Below, in pieces: positions 1 through 10,100 of a stretch of 44,788 bases of DNA. Each line of letters opens with the position of its first letter. The stretch's first letter is position 1. The stretch comes from Clostridia bacterium. GTDB taxonomy: Bacteria > Bacillota > Clostridia > Oscillospirales > CAG-272. Under the pieces are notes generated by a model that worked only from the letters and a program-made list of their open reading frames with translations, had not been told where the DNA came from and made no database searches. The DNA is taken from positions 1 through 44,788 of the forward strand of contig JAFTXX010000035.1 in NCBI GenBank assembly GCA_017461475.1, given 5' to 3'. Position numbers and translations under genes: made by a program.

Positions 1-141
1 CTTCTTACGCTTTACGCTGGGCTTCTCATAATGCTCTCTCTTGCGGAGCTCGGTGAGCACACCGGATCTCGCGCACTGGCGTTTAAAGCGGCGAAGAGCG
101 CTGTCAAGAGACTCATTCTCTTTTACTCTGACTTCTGCCAT
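1..141 (-). CDS. rpsU: 30S ribosomal protein S21 (3' end cut by window)
   Basis: Small basic protein of the 30S subunit. The 47 visible residues begin [19 protein letters not shown] and contain the S21 signature with the RQCARSG segment and the basic [14 protein letters not shown] run. The reading frame is open to the window edge, so the last roughly ten residues and the stop are missing. The ATG at 141 is preceded by a strong GGGAGG ribosome-binding site about 8 nt upstream. It has its own promoter at 195-223 and is not simply the tail of the leuS operon. The family assignment is secure; the frame is too short to be found by a length-limited ORF scan. Confidence 0.95.
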   Translation of the reverse strand, partial: MAEVRVKENESLDSALRRFKRQCARSGVLTELRKREHYEKPSVKRKK

Positions 142-161
142 CTGTTTTCCCTCCCCTCGCC

Positions 162-179
162 GTTGAGCTGATACTCAAC
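162..179 (-). promoter_or_regulatory. hairpin in rpsU 5' UTR
   Basis: The minus-strand leader contains GTTGAG and CTCAAC separated by 6 nt, giving a 6-bp stem that ends about 8 nt before the GGGAGG ribosome-binding site. It could modulate S21 translation; the role is inferred only from its position. Confidence 0.4.
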
Positions 180-194
180 AAACAACTACAATAC

Positions 195-223
195 ATTATA
201 TCTTCTCTCGGACAAAAAGTCAA
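195..223 (-). promoter_or_regulatory. rpsU promoter (sigma-A type)
   Basis: On the minus strand, TTGACT (218-223) is followed by a 17-nt spacer and TATAAT (195-200), a near-consensus vegetative promoter. It lies between the leuS stop and rpsU, so rpsU can be transcribed independently. No clear terminator separates leuS from it. Confidence 0.8.
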
Positions 224-246
224 GAGAAAAAATGCAATATTTTTAT

Positions 247-2661
247 TTATTTTACAACAATATTTACAATTTTGTTGGGTACAACAATTTCTTTTACGAT
301 AGTTTTACCATCAATCATGCTTGCAAGTTTTTCATCAGCCTTTGCAATTGCAAGAAGCTCGTCCTTGCTGATGCCTGCCGGAGCCATAATTGTACCTCTG
401 AACTTGCCGTTAACCTGAAGAGCAATTTCCACAGTGTTATCTACAGTCTTTGCCTCGTCATATGTGGGCCATGCAGCAAGTGCGCAAAGCTCGGTATTGC
501 CGAGGAATTCCCAAATCTCTTCACAGAGGTGAGGAGCATAAGGGCAAAGAAGTCTTACAAATATACCAAGTTCATCCTTTGTAAGAGCTCCGACCTCATA
601 GATTTCATTGATAAGACTCATCATAGCTGCAATGGCTGTATTGAACTTCATATCCTCGATATCCTCGGAAACCTTCTTTATGGTCTTATGGAATGAGGTT
701 TCAAGCTTTTCGGTTACGCCGTTGCCGTTTACTATATCGCAAAGTCCCGCAACACGATCAAGGAAACGCTTTACACCCTTAACCGAACTTTCACTCCACG
801 GAGCAGCGGAAGCATAGTCTCCCATAAAGAGAGTATAAACTCTGAGTACGTCTGCGCCGTACTGGTCAACAACATCGTTAGGGTCGACAACATTACCTTT
901 AGACTTGGACATTTTTTCGCCGTCGGGACCGAGAATAAGTCCCTGGGCGGTTCTCTTTGCATAAGGTTCGTCAACAGGCACCTCGCCAATATCATAAAGG
1001 AATCTGTGCCAGAATCTTGAATAGATAAGGTGACGGGTTACATGCTCCATACCGCCGTTATACCAGTCAACAGGGAGCCAATAGTTAAGCTCTTCTTTAG
1101 AAGCGAACTCCTCGGTATTGTGCGGATCGCAATATCTGAGGAAATACCAGGAAGAACCTGCCCACTGAGGCATGGTATCTGTCTCGCGCTTTGCATCACC
1201 GCCGCACTTCGGGCACTTGCAATTAACAAAAGAATCAATCTTGGCAAGCGGGCTTTCACCGCCTTCGCCGGGGGCAAAGTTTTCAACATTCGGAAGTTTG
1301 AGAGGAAGTTCCTCGTAAGGAACGCCGACCATACCGCACTTTTGGCAATGAACTATCGGAATAGGCTCGCCCCAATAACGCTGACGGTTGAACGCCCAGT
1401 CCTTCATCTTATACTGAACACCCTTTTCGCCGCAGCCTTTTTCGGCAAGGAATTCAAGCATCTTTGCAATGGCTTCCTTTTTAGTGGCAATACCGTTCAA
1501 AAATTCGGAATTTACCATTTCACCGTCACCGGTGTACGCTTCCTTTGAAATATCGCCACCTTTAATAACTTCGATTATGTCAATACCGAACTTCTTTGCA
1601 AATTCATAGTCTCGGTCATCATGAGCAGGTACAGCCATGATTGCGCCTGTACCGTAGCCCATCATTACGTAGTCGGAAATGTAAATCGGAATCTGCTTTC
1701 CGTTTGCGGGATTTATCGCCGAGAGACCTTCAATGCATACGCCGGTCTTGTCCTTGACAAGCTGAGTGCGCTCAAACTCTGTTTTCTTTGCGCATTCATC
1801 CTTATATGCGTCAAGTTCCGCTATGTTTGAAATTTTATCGCGGTATTTTTCAATAATAGGATGCTCGGGAGCGATAACCATAAAGGTTACACCGAACATT
1901 GTGTCGGGGCGGGTGGTATAAATTCTAAGACTGTCATCCGTCTCCACGCTGCCGAGTGCGAGTTTAAAGTTTGCAAATGCGCCTTCGGAACGGCCGATCC
2001 AGTTTTCCTGCTGAAGTTTAACATTGGGAAGATAGTCAACCTTTTCAAGTCCTTCAAGGAGCTTGTCTGCATACTCTGTAATTCTGAGATACCAAACGTC
2101 CTTGGACTTCTGAACGATATCACTGTGGCAGATGTCGCACTTGCCGCCCTGCGAGTCCTCGTTGGAAAGAACGACCTTACAACTGGGGCAATAGTTTACA
2201 AGCGTTGTTGCGCGGAAAACGAGCCCCGCGTCAAACATCTTGCGGAATATCCACTGAGTCCACTTGTAATAACCTTCTTCGGTAGTATCAACTACTCTGT
2301 TCCAATCGAAAGAGAAGCCTACGCGCTTAAGCTGAGAGGTGAATTTTTCAATATTATTATCCGTAACCTGTCTCGGATGGATACCGGTCTTTATAGCGTA
2401 GTTTTCGGTAGGAAGACCGTACGCATCAAAGCCTATCGGGAACAGGACATTGTATCCCTGCATTCTTCTCTTTCTGGAAATAACTTCGAGTCCGGAATAA
2501 GCCTTGATGTGACCAACGTGCATACCCGCGCCGCTGGGATAAGGGAACTCAACAAGACCGTAGAACTTCGGCTTTGAATGATCAACAGCCGCTTCAAAAA
2601 CATGAGCGTCTTCCCATGCTTTTTGCCATTTTGGTTCAATTTCTTTAAAATTATGCTTCAT
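247..2661 (-). CDS. leuS: leucyl-tRNA synthetase
   Basis: Class I aminoacyl-tRNA synthetase that charges tRNA-Leu in the cytoplasm. The 804 residues are the normal bacterial length. The HIGH motif is HVGH at residues 48-51 and the KMSKS motif is intact at 583-587. A zinc-ribbon-like CPSC...CDIC pair lies near 158-178, followed by the CP1 editing region with TTRPDTMFG, and a C-terminal anticodon domain ends the protein. The ATG at 2661 has GAGGAC 9 nt upstream, and its start lies 4 nt after the rsfS stop, so it is the last gene of the smc-to-leuS operon. No T-box leader is visible, as expected for an internal operon position. Confidence 0.98.
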   Translation of the reverse strand: MKHNFKEIEPKWQKAWEDAHVFEAAVDHSKPKFYGLVEFPYPSGAGMHVGHIKAYSGLEVISRKRRMQGYNVLFPIGFDAYGLPTENYAIKTGIHPRQVTDNNIEKFTSQLKRVGFSFDWNRVVDTTEEGYYKWTQWIFRKMFDAGLVFRATTLVNYCPSCKVVLSNEDSQGGKCDICHSDIVQKSKDVWYLRITEYADKLLEGLEKVDYLPNVKLQQENWIGRSEGAFANFKLALGSVETDDSLRIYTTRPDTMFGVTFMVIAPEHPIIEKYRDKISNIAELDAYKDECAKKTEFERTQLVKDKTGVCIEGLSAINPANGKQIPIYISDYVMMGYGTGAIMAVPAHDDRDYEFAKKFGIDIIEVIKGGDISKEAYTGDGEMVNSEFLNGIATKKEAIAKMLEFLAEKGCGEKGVQYKMKDWAFNRQRYWGEPIPIVHCQKCGMVGVPYEELPLKLPNVENFAPGEGGESPLAKIDSFVNCKCPKCGGDAKRETDTMPQWAGSSWYFLRYCDPHNTEEFASKEELNYWLPVDWYNGGMEHVTRHLIYSRFWHRFLYDIGEVPVDEPYAKRTAQGLILGPDGEKMSKSKGNVVDPNDVVDQYGADVLRVYTLFMGDYASAAPWSESSVKGVKRFLDRVAGLCDIVNGNGVTEKLETSFHKTIKKVSEDIEDMKFNTAIAAMMSLINEIYEVGALTKDELGIFVRLLCPYAPHLCEEIWEFLGNTELCALAAWPTYDEAKTVDNTVEIALQVNGKFRGTIMAPAGISKDELLAIAKADEKLASMIDGKTIVKEIVVPNKIVNIVVK

Positions 2662-2665
2662 CTGT

Positions 2666-3073
2666 TTAGTCCTCGCTGTCTTTCGGCGTGCCGATGCCCG
2701 TCAAAAGGTCTTTTATATCAATTTCATTTTCTTCGTTATAAAGTTTTTCGAGTTTATAAAACTCACGCTGGTCTTTTGTAAAGATGTGCACAAGCACTGA
2801 GCCGTAATCCATCAGAACCCACGTTCCGGTTTCTCTGCCGTCAACGCGCAACATCTGCACACCCTTTTCACCAAGCTGGTACTCAACCTCATCGGAAAGA
2901 GCTTTTACATGAGTTGTAGCACGGCCGTTGCACATTACATAATAATCAGCTATTATAGTCTGTTCATCTACTTTAAACAGTTTGATTTCGGATGCATTCT
3001 TTTTATCAAGAGTGCTTACGCAAAACTGCGCCAATCCGAGTGGTGTAGTTAAATCAAATGCTTTTTCTTCCAT
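2666..3073 (-). CDS. rsfS: ribosome silencing factor RsfS (Iojap family)
   Basis: RsfS binds ribosomal protein L14 and blocks subunit joining when nutrients are scarce. The 135-residue product carries the family core: ADYYVMCNGRATTHVKAL, then GRETGTWVLMDYGSVLVHIF and an EKLY segment. I start at the ATG at 3073 because AGAGGAGT lies about 7 nt upstream. A longer in-frame reading to 3124 would add 17 residues that overlap the LCP gene and has no ribosome-binding site. It sits between the LCP gene and leuS, next to yqeK, as in many Firmicutes. Confidence 0.93.
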   Translation of the reverse strand: MEEKAFDLTTPLGLAQFCVSTLDKKNASEIKLFKVDEQTIIADYYVMCNGRATTHVKALSDEVEYQLGEKGVQMLRVDGRETGTWVLMDYGSVLVHIFTKDQREFYKLEKLYNEENEIDIKDLLTGIGTPKDSED

Positions 3074-3083
3074 TTGTACTCCT

Positions 3084-4655
3084 CTATTCATTGACAGTCT
3101 CTTCGGGCTCTGCAGTGGTAACAAGTACCGTGTCTGCGGAAGTCTCTGTGACTATAATATCAGGCTCTGCTATTATATCAGCAGGTTCTGATGTTATGCT
3201 CGCCCCAAATGATTCTCCTGTGGTTTCGGACGGACTTTCTACAGTCGCATCTGTCGTTTCTATCGTTGTTTCTTCCCAAATATCAGGCTCATTTGTGATA
3301 TCGGCTTTTTCGGGCGTTGTATGTATGACATCCTCATCTTGAGAAGAGGATGTATCCGCAACAGTACTTGTAACAATCGCAGCGGTTACCGCAGTCGTTG
3401 ATACACTTGGGATATGAATATCGCTTGTATCGCCTGCGGAATAGGTGGAAGCAATATTATTACCTGAATAAGTTTTTGTATAAACGCCATACATGCTTGT
3501 GCCTACAGCGTCGTATAAACTACCGTTTGGGTCGAAATTATCGCTCTTTAGCGGAACTTTGTACGGATTCAGATATGTGTTTACCATGTTGTATGTGTCC
3601 TCACGGTAAGCAACATAGTACTTCCCGGAAACATCGCCTGGCATCGTAAACATTGTAATATTGTCAGGGTTGACAGATAGTGCGTTCTTTGCAAAATAAA
3701 GCATATCCTTTAGGCTGACATCCGTAACAACATATTTACTGAGCTGGTCTACGATATTAACAATTGTATCAACACTGAAGCTTTTTTGAACTTTTTCAAT
3801 AAACGCACTGATAAATATCTTCTGTGCGTCTACACGACCGAGGTCTGCGTTTACATAACCTTTGCGAAAACGGATAAACTGCTCTGCTTCATCTCCGTTT
3901 AAGTTTTGATAACCTTTTTTAAGATTTATATACAGACCTTGCTCGGGGTCTTTGTAATACATATCTCTCGGAACTTCCAAATCAACACCGCCGATAGCAT
4001 CAACTATGTTTACAAATCCCTCAAGGTCGAGCATAACATAATTATTTATCGGTATGCCTAAAATTTCCGAAAACGAGGCAGTAAGATGGCTGCAGGCGGC
4101 ACTCAGAGCTTCACTGTAACTAACACCGGAAACATGCGCCTGATTATAATATACAGCAAGCTGTGAGTTAATTTTTCTTCCGCGCAAGTTGCCGTTTTTG
4201 TCAGGAAGCTGCACATATGTGTCACGTGGTATCTGCATCATGCTGACCGAGCCATCATCGATATTATACGAAACAACTATCAGCACATCAGTATTAAAAG
4301 CGGCTCTGTCCTTTCCTATTACCAAAAAATTATATTGGTCTTTGTGAAGATCGTTATCGTCCACAGAAACTACGACAGTCTCACCATTTGCGTTTACGGA
4401 GTGATAATATCTGTTGCCGTATTCATCGGTGCTGTAATCAACATAGTCATCGATGTTGCCTTTGTTGGGATTTTCCTTTTCATAGAAAAAAGCGACACCG
4501 ACAATTACTGCAACTGCCATTAAAACAACAAACAATGAAATCAAAACCGCAACTGCGACCGAAGAAGCGGCGCTCGGTTTTCTATTAACTTTTCTGCGTT
4601 GACTTTTTACAGGCTGTGAATTGTTGGAGCTTGAATTTTTGTTTTGCTCGTTCAT
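3084..4655 (-). CDS. LytR-CpsA-Psr (LCP) family cell-wall glycopolymer ligase
   Basis: LCP proteins transfer undecaprenyl-linked glycopolymers such as teichoic acids or capsule to peptidoglycan on the outer face of the membrane. The 523 residues comprise a short cytoplasmic basic and Asn-rich head, one transmembrane segment (about 30-58), and an LCP catalytic domain with LVIGKDRAAFNTDVLIVV, IPRDTYVQLP, GGVDLEVP and a late FRKGYVNADLGR block carrying the conserved arginines. The last 120 or so residues are a Thr/Ser/Glu/Asp-rich low-complexity tail. The ATG at 4655 overlaps the yqeK stop (TAATG) and is preceded by AGAGGAAAAGGA; an upstream start at 4685 would overlap yqeK more. The substrate cannot be read from sequence. 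Confidence 0.9.
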   Translation of the reverse strand: MNEQNKNSSSNNSQPVKSQRRKVNRKPSAASSVAVAVLISLFVVLMAVAVIVGVAFFYEKENPNKGNIDDYVDYSTDEYGNRYYHSVNANGETVVVSVDDNDLHKDQYNFLVIGKDRAAFNTDVLIVVSYNIDDGSVSMMQIPRDTYVQLPDKNGNLRGRKINSQLAVYYNQAHVSGVSYSEALSAACSHLTASFSEILGIPINNYVMLDLEGFVNIVDAIGGVDLEVPRDMYYKDPEQGLYINLKKGYQNLNGDEAEQFIRFRKGYVNADLGRVDAQKIFISAFIEKVQKSFSVDTIVNIVDQLSKYVVTDVSLKDMLYFAKNALSVNPDNITMFTMPGDVSGKYYVAYREDTYNMVNTYLNPYKVPLKSDNFDPNGSLYDAVGTSMYGVYTKTYSGNNIASTYSAGDTSDIHIPSVSTTAVTAAIVTSTVADTSSSQDEDVIHTTPEKADITNEPDIWEETTIETTDATVESPSETTGESFGASITSEPADIIAEPDIIVTETSADTVLVTTAEPEETVNE

Positions 4656-5299
4656 TAATCCTTTTCCTCTGAAATACTCAAACATTTCAATACAAACGAA
4701 TTACGTGCCATAATGGTTTCCGGTGCTATAATGCCGTTTTCTTTAAGCAAATTTTCGACAGTCATGTTAAAAGACATTACCATTGTCTTGTACAAGTGCA
4801 ACAGCCTGTCTTTCTCATTTTTCACACCGTCAATTCCTTGCCAAAAATATTCTCGAAGCTTTCGGCAATCTTCAAATTTACGAAGCGGCTCAATATAGTC
4901 CGCAAGATATATTATTATATCCAAAAGCGGCATATCGGAGCACCCTGTAGTGTGATTTTTTACAGCGGAAATGACCTCATCGTCAGCAAATTCGGCAAAT
5001 TCACGAGGTATCACCAAAGCCGCCGTCAAAGCATGCATGACTTTTGGAGAATTTATAATTGCATTATCGACTATTATATCAAAATCCTCAAAGATTTGCA
5101 ACTGCTTTTTCACATCATATTCTTTAGTAATGTCGTGTAAAAGCGCCGAAATCCTTACTTTTTCCAACTTTTGCGGTAAATATATCTCCGCTATCCTTGC
5201 CGCTTCCTCTTCGGTTGAAAGCACGTGCTTTGCACGGTATTCTCCAAGGCGTTCGACAACAGCATTTCGCAAATCATTCAACTTATCGCAGGAATTCAC
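4655..5299 (-). CDS. yqeK: YqeK-type HD-domain hydrolase
   Basis: YqeK proteins are HD-domain symmetrical Ap4A hydrolases. The 214-residue product has the metal-binding set in order: the H of AKHVLSTEEEA, the HD of ALLHDITKEY, the H of VMHALTAA, NHTTG, and YLADYIEPLRK. It starts with GTG at 5299, with AGAGG 8 nt upstream, and its stop overlaps the LCP start by 1 nt. In many Firmicutes nadD directly precedes yqeK, but here the upstream neighbour is yhbY and nadD is absent from the cluster. Confidence 0.9.
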   Translation of the reverse strand: MNSCDKLNDLRNAVVERLGEYRAKHVLSTEEEAARIAEIYLPQKLEKVRISALLHDITKEYDVKKQLQIFEDFDIIVDNAIINSPKVMHALTAALVIPREFAEFADDEVISAVKNHTTGCSDMPLLDIIIYLADYIEPLRKFEDCRKLREYFWQGIDGVKNEKDRLLHLYKTMVMSFNMTVENLLKENGIIAPETIMARNSFVLKCLSISEEKD

Positions 5300-5320
5300 T
5301 TGTTTTGCCTCTTTTGTATA

Positions 5321-5611
5321 TCAATCAATTATTATCTTCTTTTTGTTTTTCGATTCTCTGTATAAAACGAATCTCGTTCCGGTGACCGCTACAACATCCG
5401 CCGAAGTTTCCTCAGCGAGTGCTTCCGCAGCTTCTCTTGCGGTATAACCGCTGTTTTCAAGCACGCGTGCTTTAATAAGCTCTCTGGCTTCAAGCGCGTT
5501 TGAAATCTGTTTTACGGTTTCTTCACTGATACCGCCCTTTCCTATTTGAAAAATGGTATCAAGCTCGGTTCCCATGGCGCGAAGTTTCGCGCGTTGTTTA
5601 CTTGTAAGCAT
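5321..5611 (-). CDS. yhbY: CRS1/YhbY-domain RNA-binding protein
   Basis: Small 96-residue single-domain protein of the CRM (CRS1-YhbY) fold, linked in other bacteria to 50S subunit assembly. It begins MLTSKQRAKLRAMG and contains the QIGKGGIS loop corresponding to the conserved GxxG RNA-binding turn, then ALEARELIKARV and the terminal RFVLYR strand. The ATG has AAGGA about 9 nt upstream. It sits between rdgB and yqeK in the same transcript, with gaps of 11 and 21 nt. Confidence 0.93.
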   Translation of the reverse strand: MLTSKQRAKLRAMGTELDTIFQIGKGGISEETVKQISNALEARELIKARVLENSGYTAREAAEALAEETSADVVAVTGTRFVLYRESKNKKKIIID

Positions 5612-5622
5612 ATTATTTTTCC

Positions 5623-6222
5623 TTAAAATTTGATTTTTGCAAATTCATCCGCGAACATTTTCATTGCCTGCCCGCGATGACTGACGGAGTTCTTTTCGCA
5701 CGAAGTCATTTCGGCAAAAGATTTCTCCATAGGTTTATACCAAAAAAGCGGATCGTATCCAAAGCCACCTTCCCCGCGATAATCTGTCAAAATAGTGCCG
5801 CGACACTCGCCACGAACAACTATGTCAGCTCTGCCGTCGGGAAATGAACAAGTAACCACGGAAACAAATTTAGCGGTTCTCTTTTCTTCAGAAACGTCTT
5901 TTAATTCGGACAACAGTTTTTTGTTGTTATCTTCATAACTGCAATCTTCTCCCGCGTACCTTGCCGAATAAACTCCGGGAGCACCGTTAAGTGCATCTAC
6001 CATTAGCCCTGAATCATCGGCAACTGTAATATAGCCAAGTTTGGCGCCGGTGTGGGACTTAATAAGTGCATTTTCTTCAAAAGTTTTTCCGTCTTCAATT
6101 ATTTCATCATGATATCCGATATCGGACATTGAAACAACTTCGATATCTTTTGAAACAGCACTCATCAACGTCTGCAGTTCTGCAATTTTATTTTTATTAT
6201 GTGAAGCAAGTAAAATTTTCAT
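5623..6222 (-). CDS. rdgB: XTP/dITP diphosphatase (RdgB/HAM1 family)
   Basis: House-cleaning nucleotide pyrophosphatase that removes deaminated purine nucleotides (XTP, dITP). The 199 residues show the full family pattern: ASHNKNKIAEL at the N-terminus, VADDSGLMVDALNGAPGVYSA for metal and substrate binding, GFGYDPLFW, and SHRGQA near the C-terminus. It starts 6 nt after the ftsY stop, with a weak GAGTGA ribosome-binding site inside the ftsY end, suggesting translational coupling. Confidence 0.95.
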   Translation of the reverse strand: MKILLASHNKNKIAELQTLMSAVSKDIEVVSMSDIGYHDEIIEDGKTFEENALIKSHTGAKLGYITVADDSGLMVDALNGAPGVYSARYAGEDCSYEDNNKKLLSELKDVSEEKRTAKFVSVVTCSFPDGRADIVVRGECRGTILTDYRGEGGFGYDPLFWYKPMEKSFAEMTSCEKNSVSHRGQAMKMFADEFAKIKF

Positions 6223-6228
6223 CTTTAA

Positions 6229-7134
6229 TCACTCAAACATTGCGCGCACAAAGTCGCCCGCGTCAAACGGCTGCATATCGTCAATTTTTTCACCGACACC
6301 GATATATTTTACCGGAACATTGAGCTCACTCTTGATGGAGAAAATACTTCCGCCCTTGGCGGTGCCGTCAAGTTTGGTAAGAACCAATCCTGTTATATCA
6401 GCGACGCTCTTGAATTCCTTAGCCTGGATAATAGCATTCTGCCCCGTCGTAGCGTCAAGAACAAGCAAAGTTTCTCTTGAAGCATCCGGTAGCTCGCGCG
6501 AAATAACACGATTGATTTTTGCAAGTTCATCCATAAGGTTTTTCTTGTTATGAAGTCTTCCTGCGGTGTCTACGATAAGAACATCTGCGTGTCTGCTCTT
6601 TGCCGCGCTTACAGCGTCATAAACGACCGCCGCAGGGTCGGAGCCTTCGCTCTGTTTTATAAGTTCTACCTGAGCACGGTCGCACCAAACCGCAAGCTGA
6701 TCGATTGCGGCAGCACGGAAAGTATCTGCAGCCGCAACAACAACCTTTTTTCCCTGTGACTTGAGCTGTGCAGAGATTTTGCCTATCGAAGTGGTCTTGC
6801 CCACGCCGTTTACACCGATAACAAGAATTACCGAAGGAGCAGTATCAAGCGCAAGAGGTGTTCCTTCACCTATCATTTCAGAAAGAATGAGTTTAAGCTC
6901 TTCTTTGACGGTTTCGCCGTCGGTTATGCGTTTTGTCTTAACAACATCGCGCAATTTTTCCAAAATCTCTTCGGTAGTATTTACACCGACATCGGAACAT
7001 ATTAAAAGCTCTTCAAGTTCCTCAAAAAGTTCTTCATCAACTTTTACAAAGCTTTTAAACAGATTGTCAACCTGACTCACAAAGGCGTTCTTTGTTTTTG
7101 AAAGCCCTGCTTTAAGTTTATCAAAAAATCCCAT
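6229..7134 (-). CDS. ftsY: signal recognition particle receptor FtsY
   Basis: SRP GTPase that docks SRP-ribosome complexes at the membrane. The 301 residues comprise the N-domain helices and the G-domain, with Walker A GVNGVGKTTSIGKIS, DTAGRLHNKKNLMDEL, LVLDATTGQNA, TKLDGTAKGG and a C-terminal GVGEKIDDMQPFD. The acidic A-domain of enterobacterial FtsY is absent, as is normal in Firmicutes. AAAGG lies 11 nt before the ATG. It follows smc by 23 nt, the classic smc-ftsY pairing. Confidence 0.97.
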   Translation of the reverse strand: MGFFDKLKAGLSKTKNAFVSQVDNLFKSFVKVDEELFEELEELLICSDVGVNTTEEILEKLRDVVKTKRITDGETVKEELKLILSEMIGEGTPLALDTAPSVILVIGVNGVGKTTSIGKISAQLKSQGKKVVVAAADTFRAAAIDQLAVWCDRAQVELIKQSEGSDPAAVVYDAVSAAKSRHADVLIVDTAGRLHNKKNLMDELAKINRVISRELPDASRETLLVLDATTGQNAIIQAKEFKSVADITGLVLTKLDGTAKGGSIFSIKSELNVPVKYIGVGEKIDDMQPFDAGDFVRAMFE

Positions 7135-7157
7135 TATTGCGATAGCCTTTCTAAAAT

Positions 7158-10100
7158 TTAAAGTTTAAAGTCGATGTCCCCCACATTGAGAGAAAGTACC
7201 TTTGAAATTCCGCGCTCCGGCATTGTTACGCCGTAAATGCGGTCCGCGGCTTCCATTGTACCGCGGCGATGGGTAATAAGTACAAACTGTGTATTTGCGG
7301 ACATCTGTTTTACATAATCGGCAAAGCGGTTAACGTTAACCTCGTCAAGCGCCGCCTCAATCTCGTCCAGAATACAGAACGGAGAGGGGTTAACCTTGAG
7401 AATAGCAAAGAACAATGCAATCGCAACAAAAGCTTGTTCGCCGCCCGAAAGCAATGTAAGACTCTTTATTATCTTGCCGGGAGGAGCCGCTTTAATCTCA
7501 ATTCCGCTTGTGAGCACATCTTCGGGTTCGGTAAGCGAAAGTTCCGCTGTACCGCCGCCGAACAGCGCACTGAACACCTCAGAAAAGTTCTTATTGATTT
7601 GATTGAATGCGTCCATAAACTGACCGCGCATTTCATTTTCAAGACGGTTGATAACGCTTGTAAGTTCGGATTTGGACTTTTTCAAATCCTCAATCTGCAC
7701 AGACATTTCGTCGTATCTCGATTTAACCTCGGCGTATTCTTCAATAGCACCTACATGCACAGGACCAAGCGACTTCATTTCTTTACGATATTCAGCCGCG
7801 GCGGACGCAACGGAAGGACGTGTCTCAGGCGAAAGCGGCGGATAACCGAGCTCCATTGCCAAAGCAAACGTAAGCTCATATTCCTCATACATTCTTTCAG
7901 ATGCCTTGTCCTGCTCTGCGCGGAGCGCTCTGAGTCGAGCATCATTTTTGTTGTGAGCAACAAGAACAACTTCCTTTTGACTATTCTTCTCACGAATACG
8001 CAAACGCGTATCATTTAGTCTGCGCTCATACTCGGTGGTGTCATTTTCGACACTGCCGCGCTGCTCGCTCAGGAGTTCAAACTTGGTCATCATCTGAGCA
8101 ACTGCTTCACGCGTGTCAACATTTGACTTTTCGAGTTCGGCGATTTCATCAAGATAAGTTTGCTTTGAACGCTCAGCCGTCATTACGGAGTTTGCAATTT
8201 CCGTAAGTCTTGCACCAAGCTGTGTCTTCCTGACGTCAAGTGCTTCAATATCCTTATTTGCCTCGGCGATTTTAATAGCAATTTCACTTATTCTCGCGTC
8301 CAGCTCACGCTGTTCGTCAATGACATCATTGCGCTCACTGTCTCTGTTTGCACGATATTTTTTGATTTCTTCAATTCGGCTTTCAAGCGCCGCGCATTCT
8401 TCAGTGAGCTTAGCGATTTCTCCGCTGTTGCCCTCGTTTTGGCTCTTAATACGCGCAAGGTCAGCACGAAGTTTTTCACACAAATTCGTATTTGTGGAAA
8501 GCTTTGCAGTAAGAGTTTCGATGTGTGCTCTCTCGGAAGTTATCAAAGTGTTAAGAATTTCCTTTTGCTGAACAGCACCGGCAAGACGAGTCTGGGCATC
8601 TTTCAATGTATTTTGTGATTTTACAAACTGCTTATCGAGACGATCCAACTCTTTCTTAGTTTCCTCAGCAGATTTACGCAATGTACGTATTTCCGCCGTA
8701 CGGGTAAGGATTCCGCTGTCACGTCTTACCGAGCCACCTGTGTAAGAACCGCCCGCATTGATTATCTGGCCGTCAAGCGTGACAACCTTAACATGATACT
8801 TCTGCTCTCTTGCCATAACGGACGCGTTGTCAAGAGTATCAAACACAAGCGTTCTGCCGAGGATACTGCGCATTACCTCTGAGAACTTTGGGTCATAATC
8901 AAAAAGTAAATCCGCTCTGCCGATATATCCGTTATATTTTCTTGCACGAATCATTTCTTCGGTCTCATCCTGTGCGGTAGCGGAAGTCAGCGGGTAAAAT
9001 GTAGCGCGGCCTGCGCGAGCGTCTTTAAGCACGCGTATAGCTGATTTTGCCACATCTTCATTTTCGACAGCAATATTCTGAATATTCGCGCCAAACGCAG
9101 TTTCAATGGCAGTTACATACTTTTCCGGAACGCTTATGAGTTTGGAAACAGGCCCATATACCTCGCCGCCGCGTATCTTGCCGTCGGAGTAAGCCTGCAT
9201 TACGTAACGCACACTTGACGAGTAACCTTCAAAAAGTTCTTCCATGCGCTGCAACGCTTCTGCACGGTGCACAAGACCGTCATATGAAAGTTTCTTTTCC
9301 GAAATCGCCGCTTGAACATCGTCGCGCTCGTTTTCAGCACTTTCAAGAGACTTGGTAAGTTCATCAATCAGTTGCTCTGTCTTTTCGGAGCTCTCGTTGT
9401 ATGAATCGATTTCTTTATTTACCGCAGAAATTTCATCAGAGATTTTCTTTGCTTCTTTTTCGTATTCGATAATTTCGATTTCCGCTTGGTCGCCGGCATT
9501 ATTATCGCTGATAATGGCGTTCTCAAGTACATTAATACGCACCTTGATATCAATAACCAAATCGTGAAGTCTTTGAACTTCGGCTTGTTTTTCATCGATA
9601 TCTTTTTCGATCTCAGCGGCTTTTATACCGCACCCCGCGTGCCTTTCAATAAGCTGAGCGCGCTCATTTTCTGTATCTTTGATTGCAGACTGCTTTTCGA
9701 CGAACAGTTTATCTACCTCTTCAAACTCCGCCTTGACGGAATCGGTAGCGGTACTTGCGCCGTCTATTGCATTCTCGGACTGCTTAAGAAGCTCTTTCTT
9801 GTGCGCGATCTCGTTTTCGGCGACTTTGATATCACTGTCAGCCTTGTGAATTTGTTCCTTTAAATAGTTGATTTCGGTCAAAAGTTTTTCAGAAACCATT
9901 TTGCCCTGCTGGCTCTCTTCAAAAAGCTTATCGCTTTGGGTTTCAAGCGAGCGAAGGCTGTCCTCGGCAACTTCAAGTTCGTGAGCGGAAAGTTCAAGTG
10001 CTTTTTCGGCTTCCGTAATCTTTGTTTTAAGCACCTCGCTGTCGTAAAGCCAAAGGCTTACATCGGCGCGTTTTTTGCCCTCGTAAATTTCAAGATATTT

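Noticed and set aside
2662-3073. T-box leader for leuS
   Set aside because: The gene directly follows rsfS in an operon with no leader space, and no T-box sequence is present.
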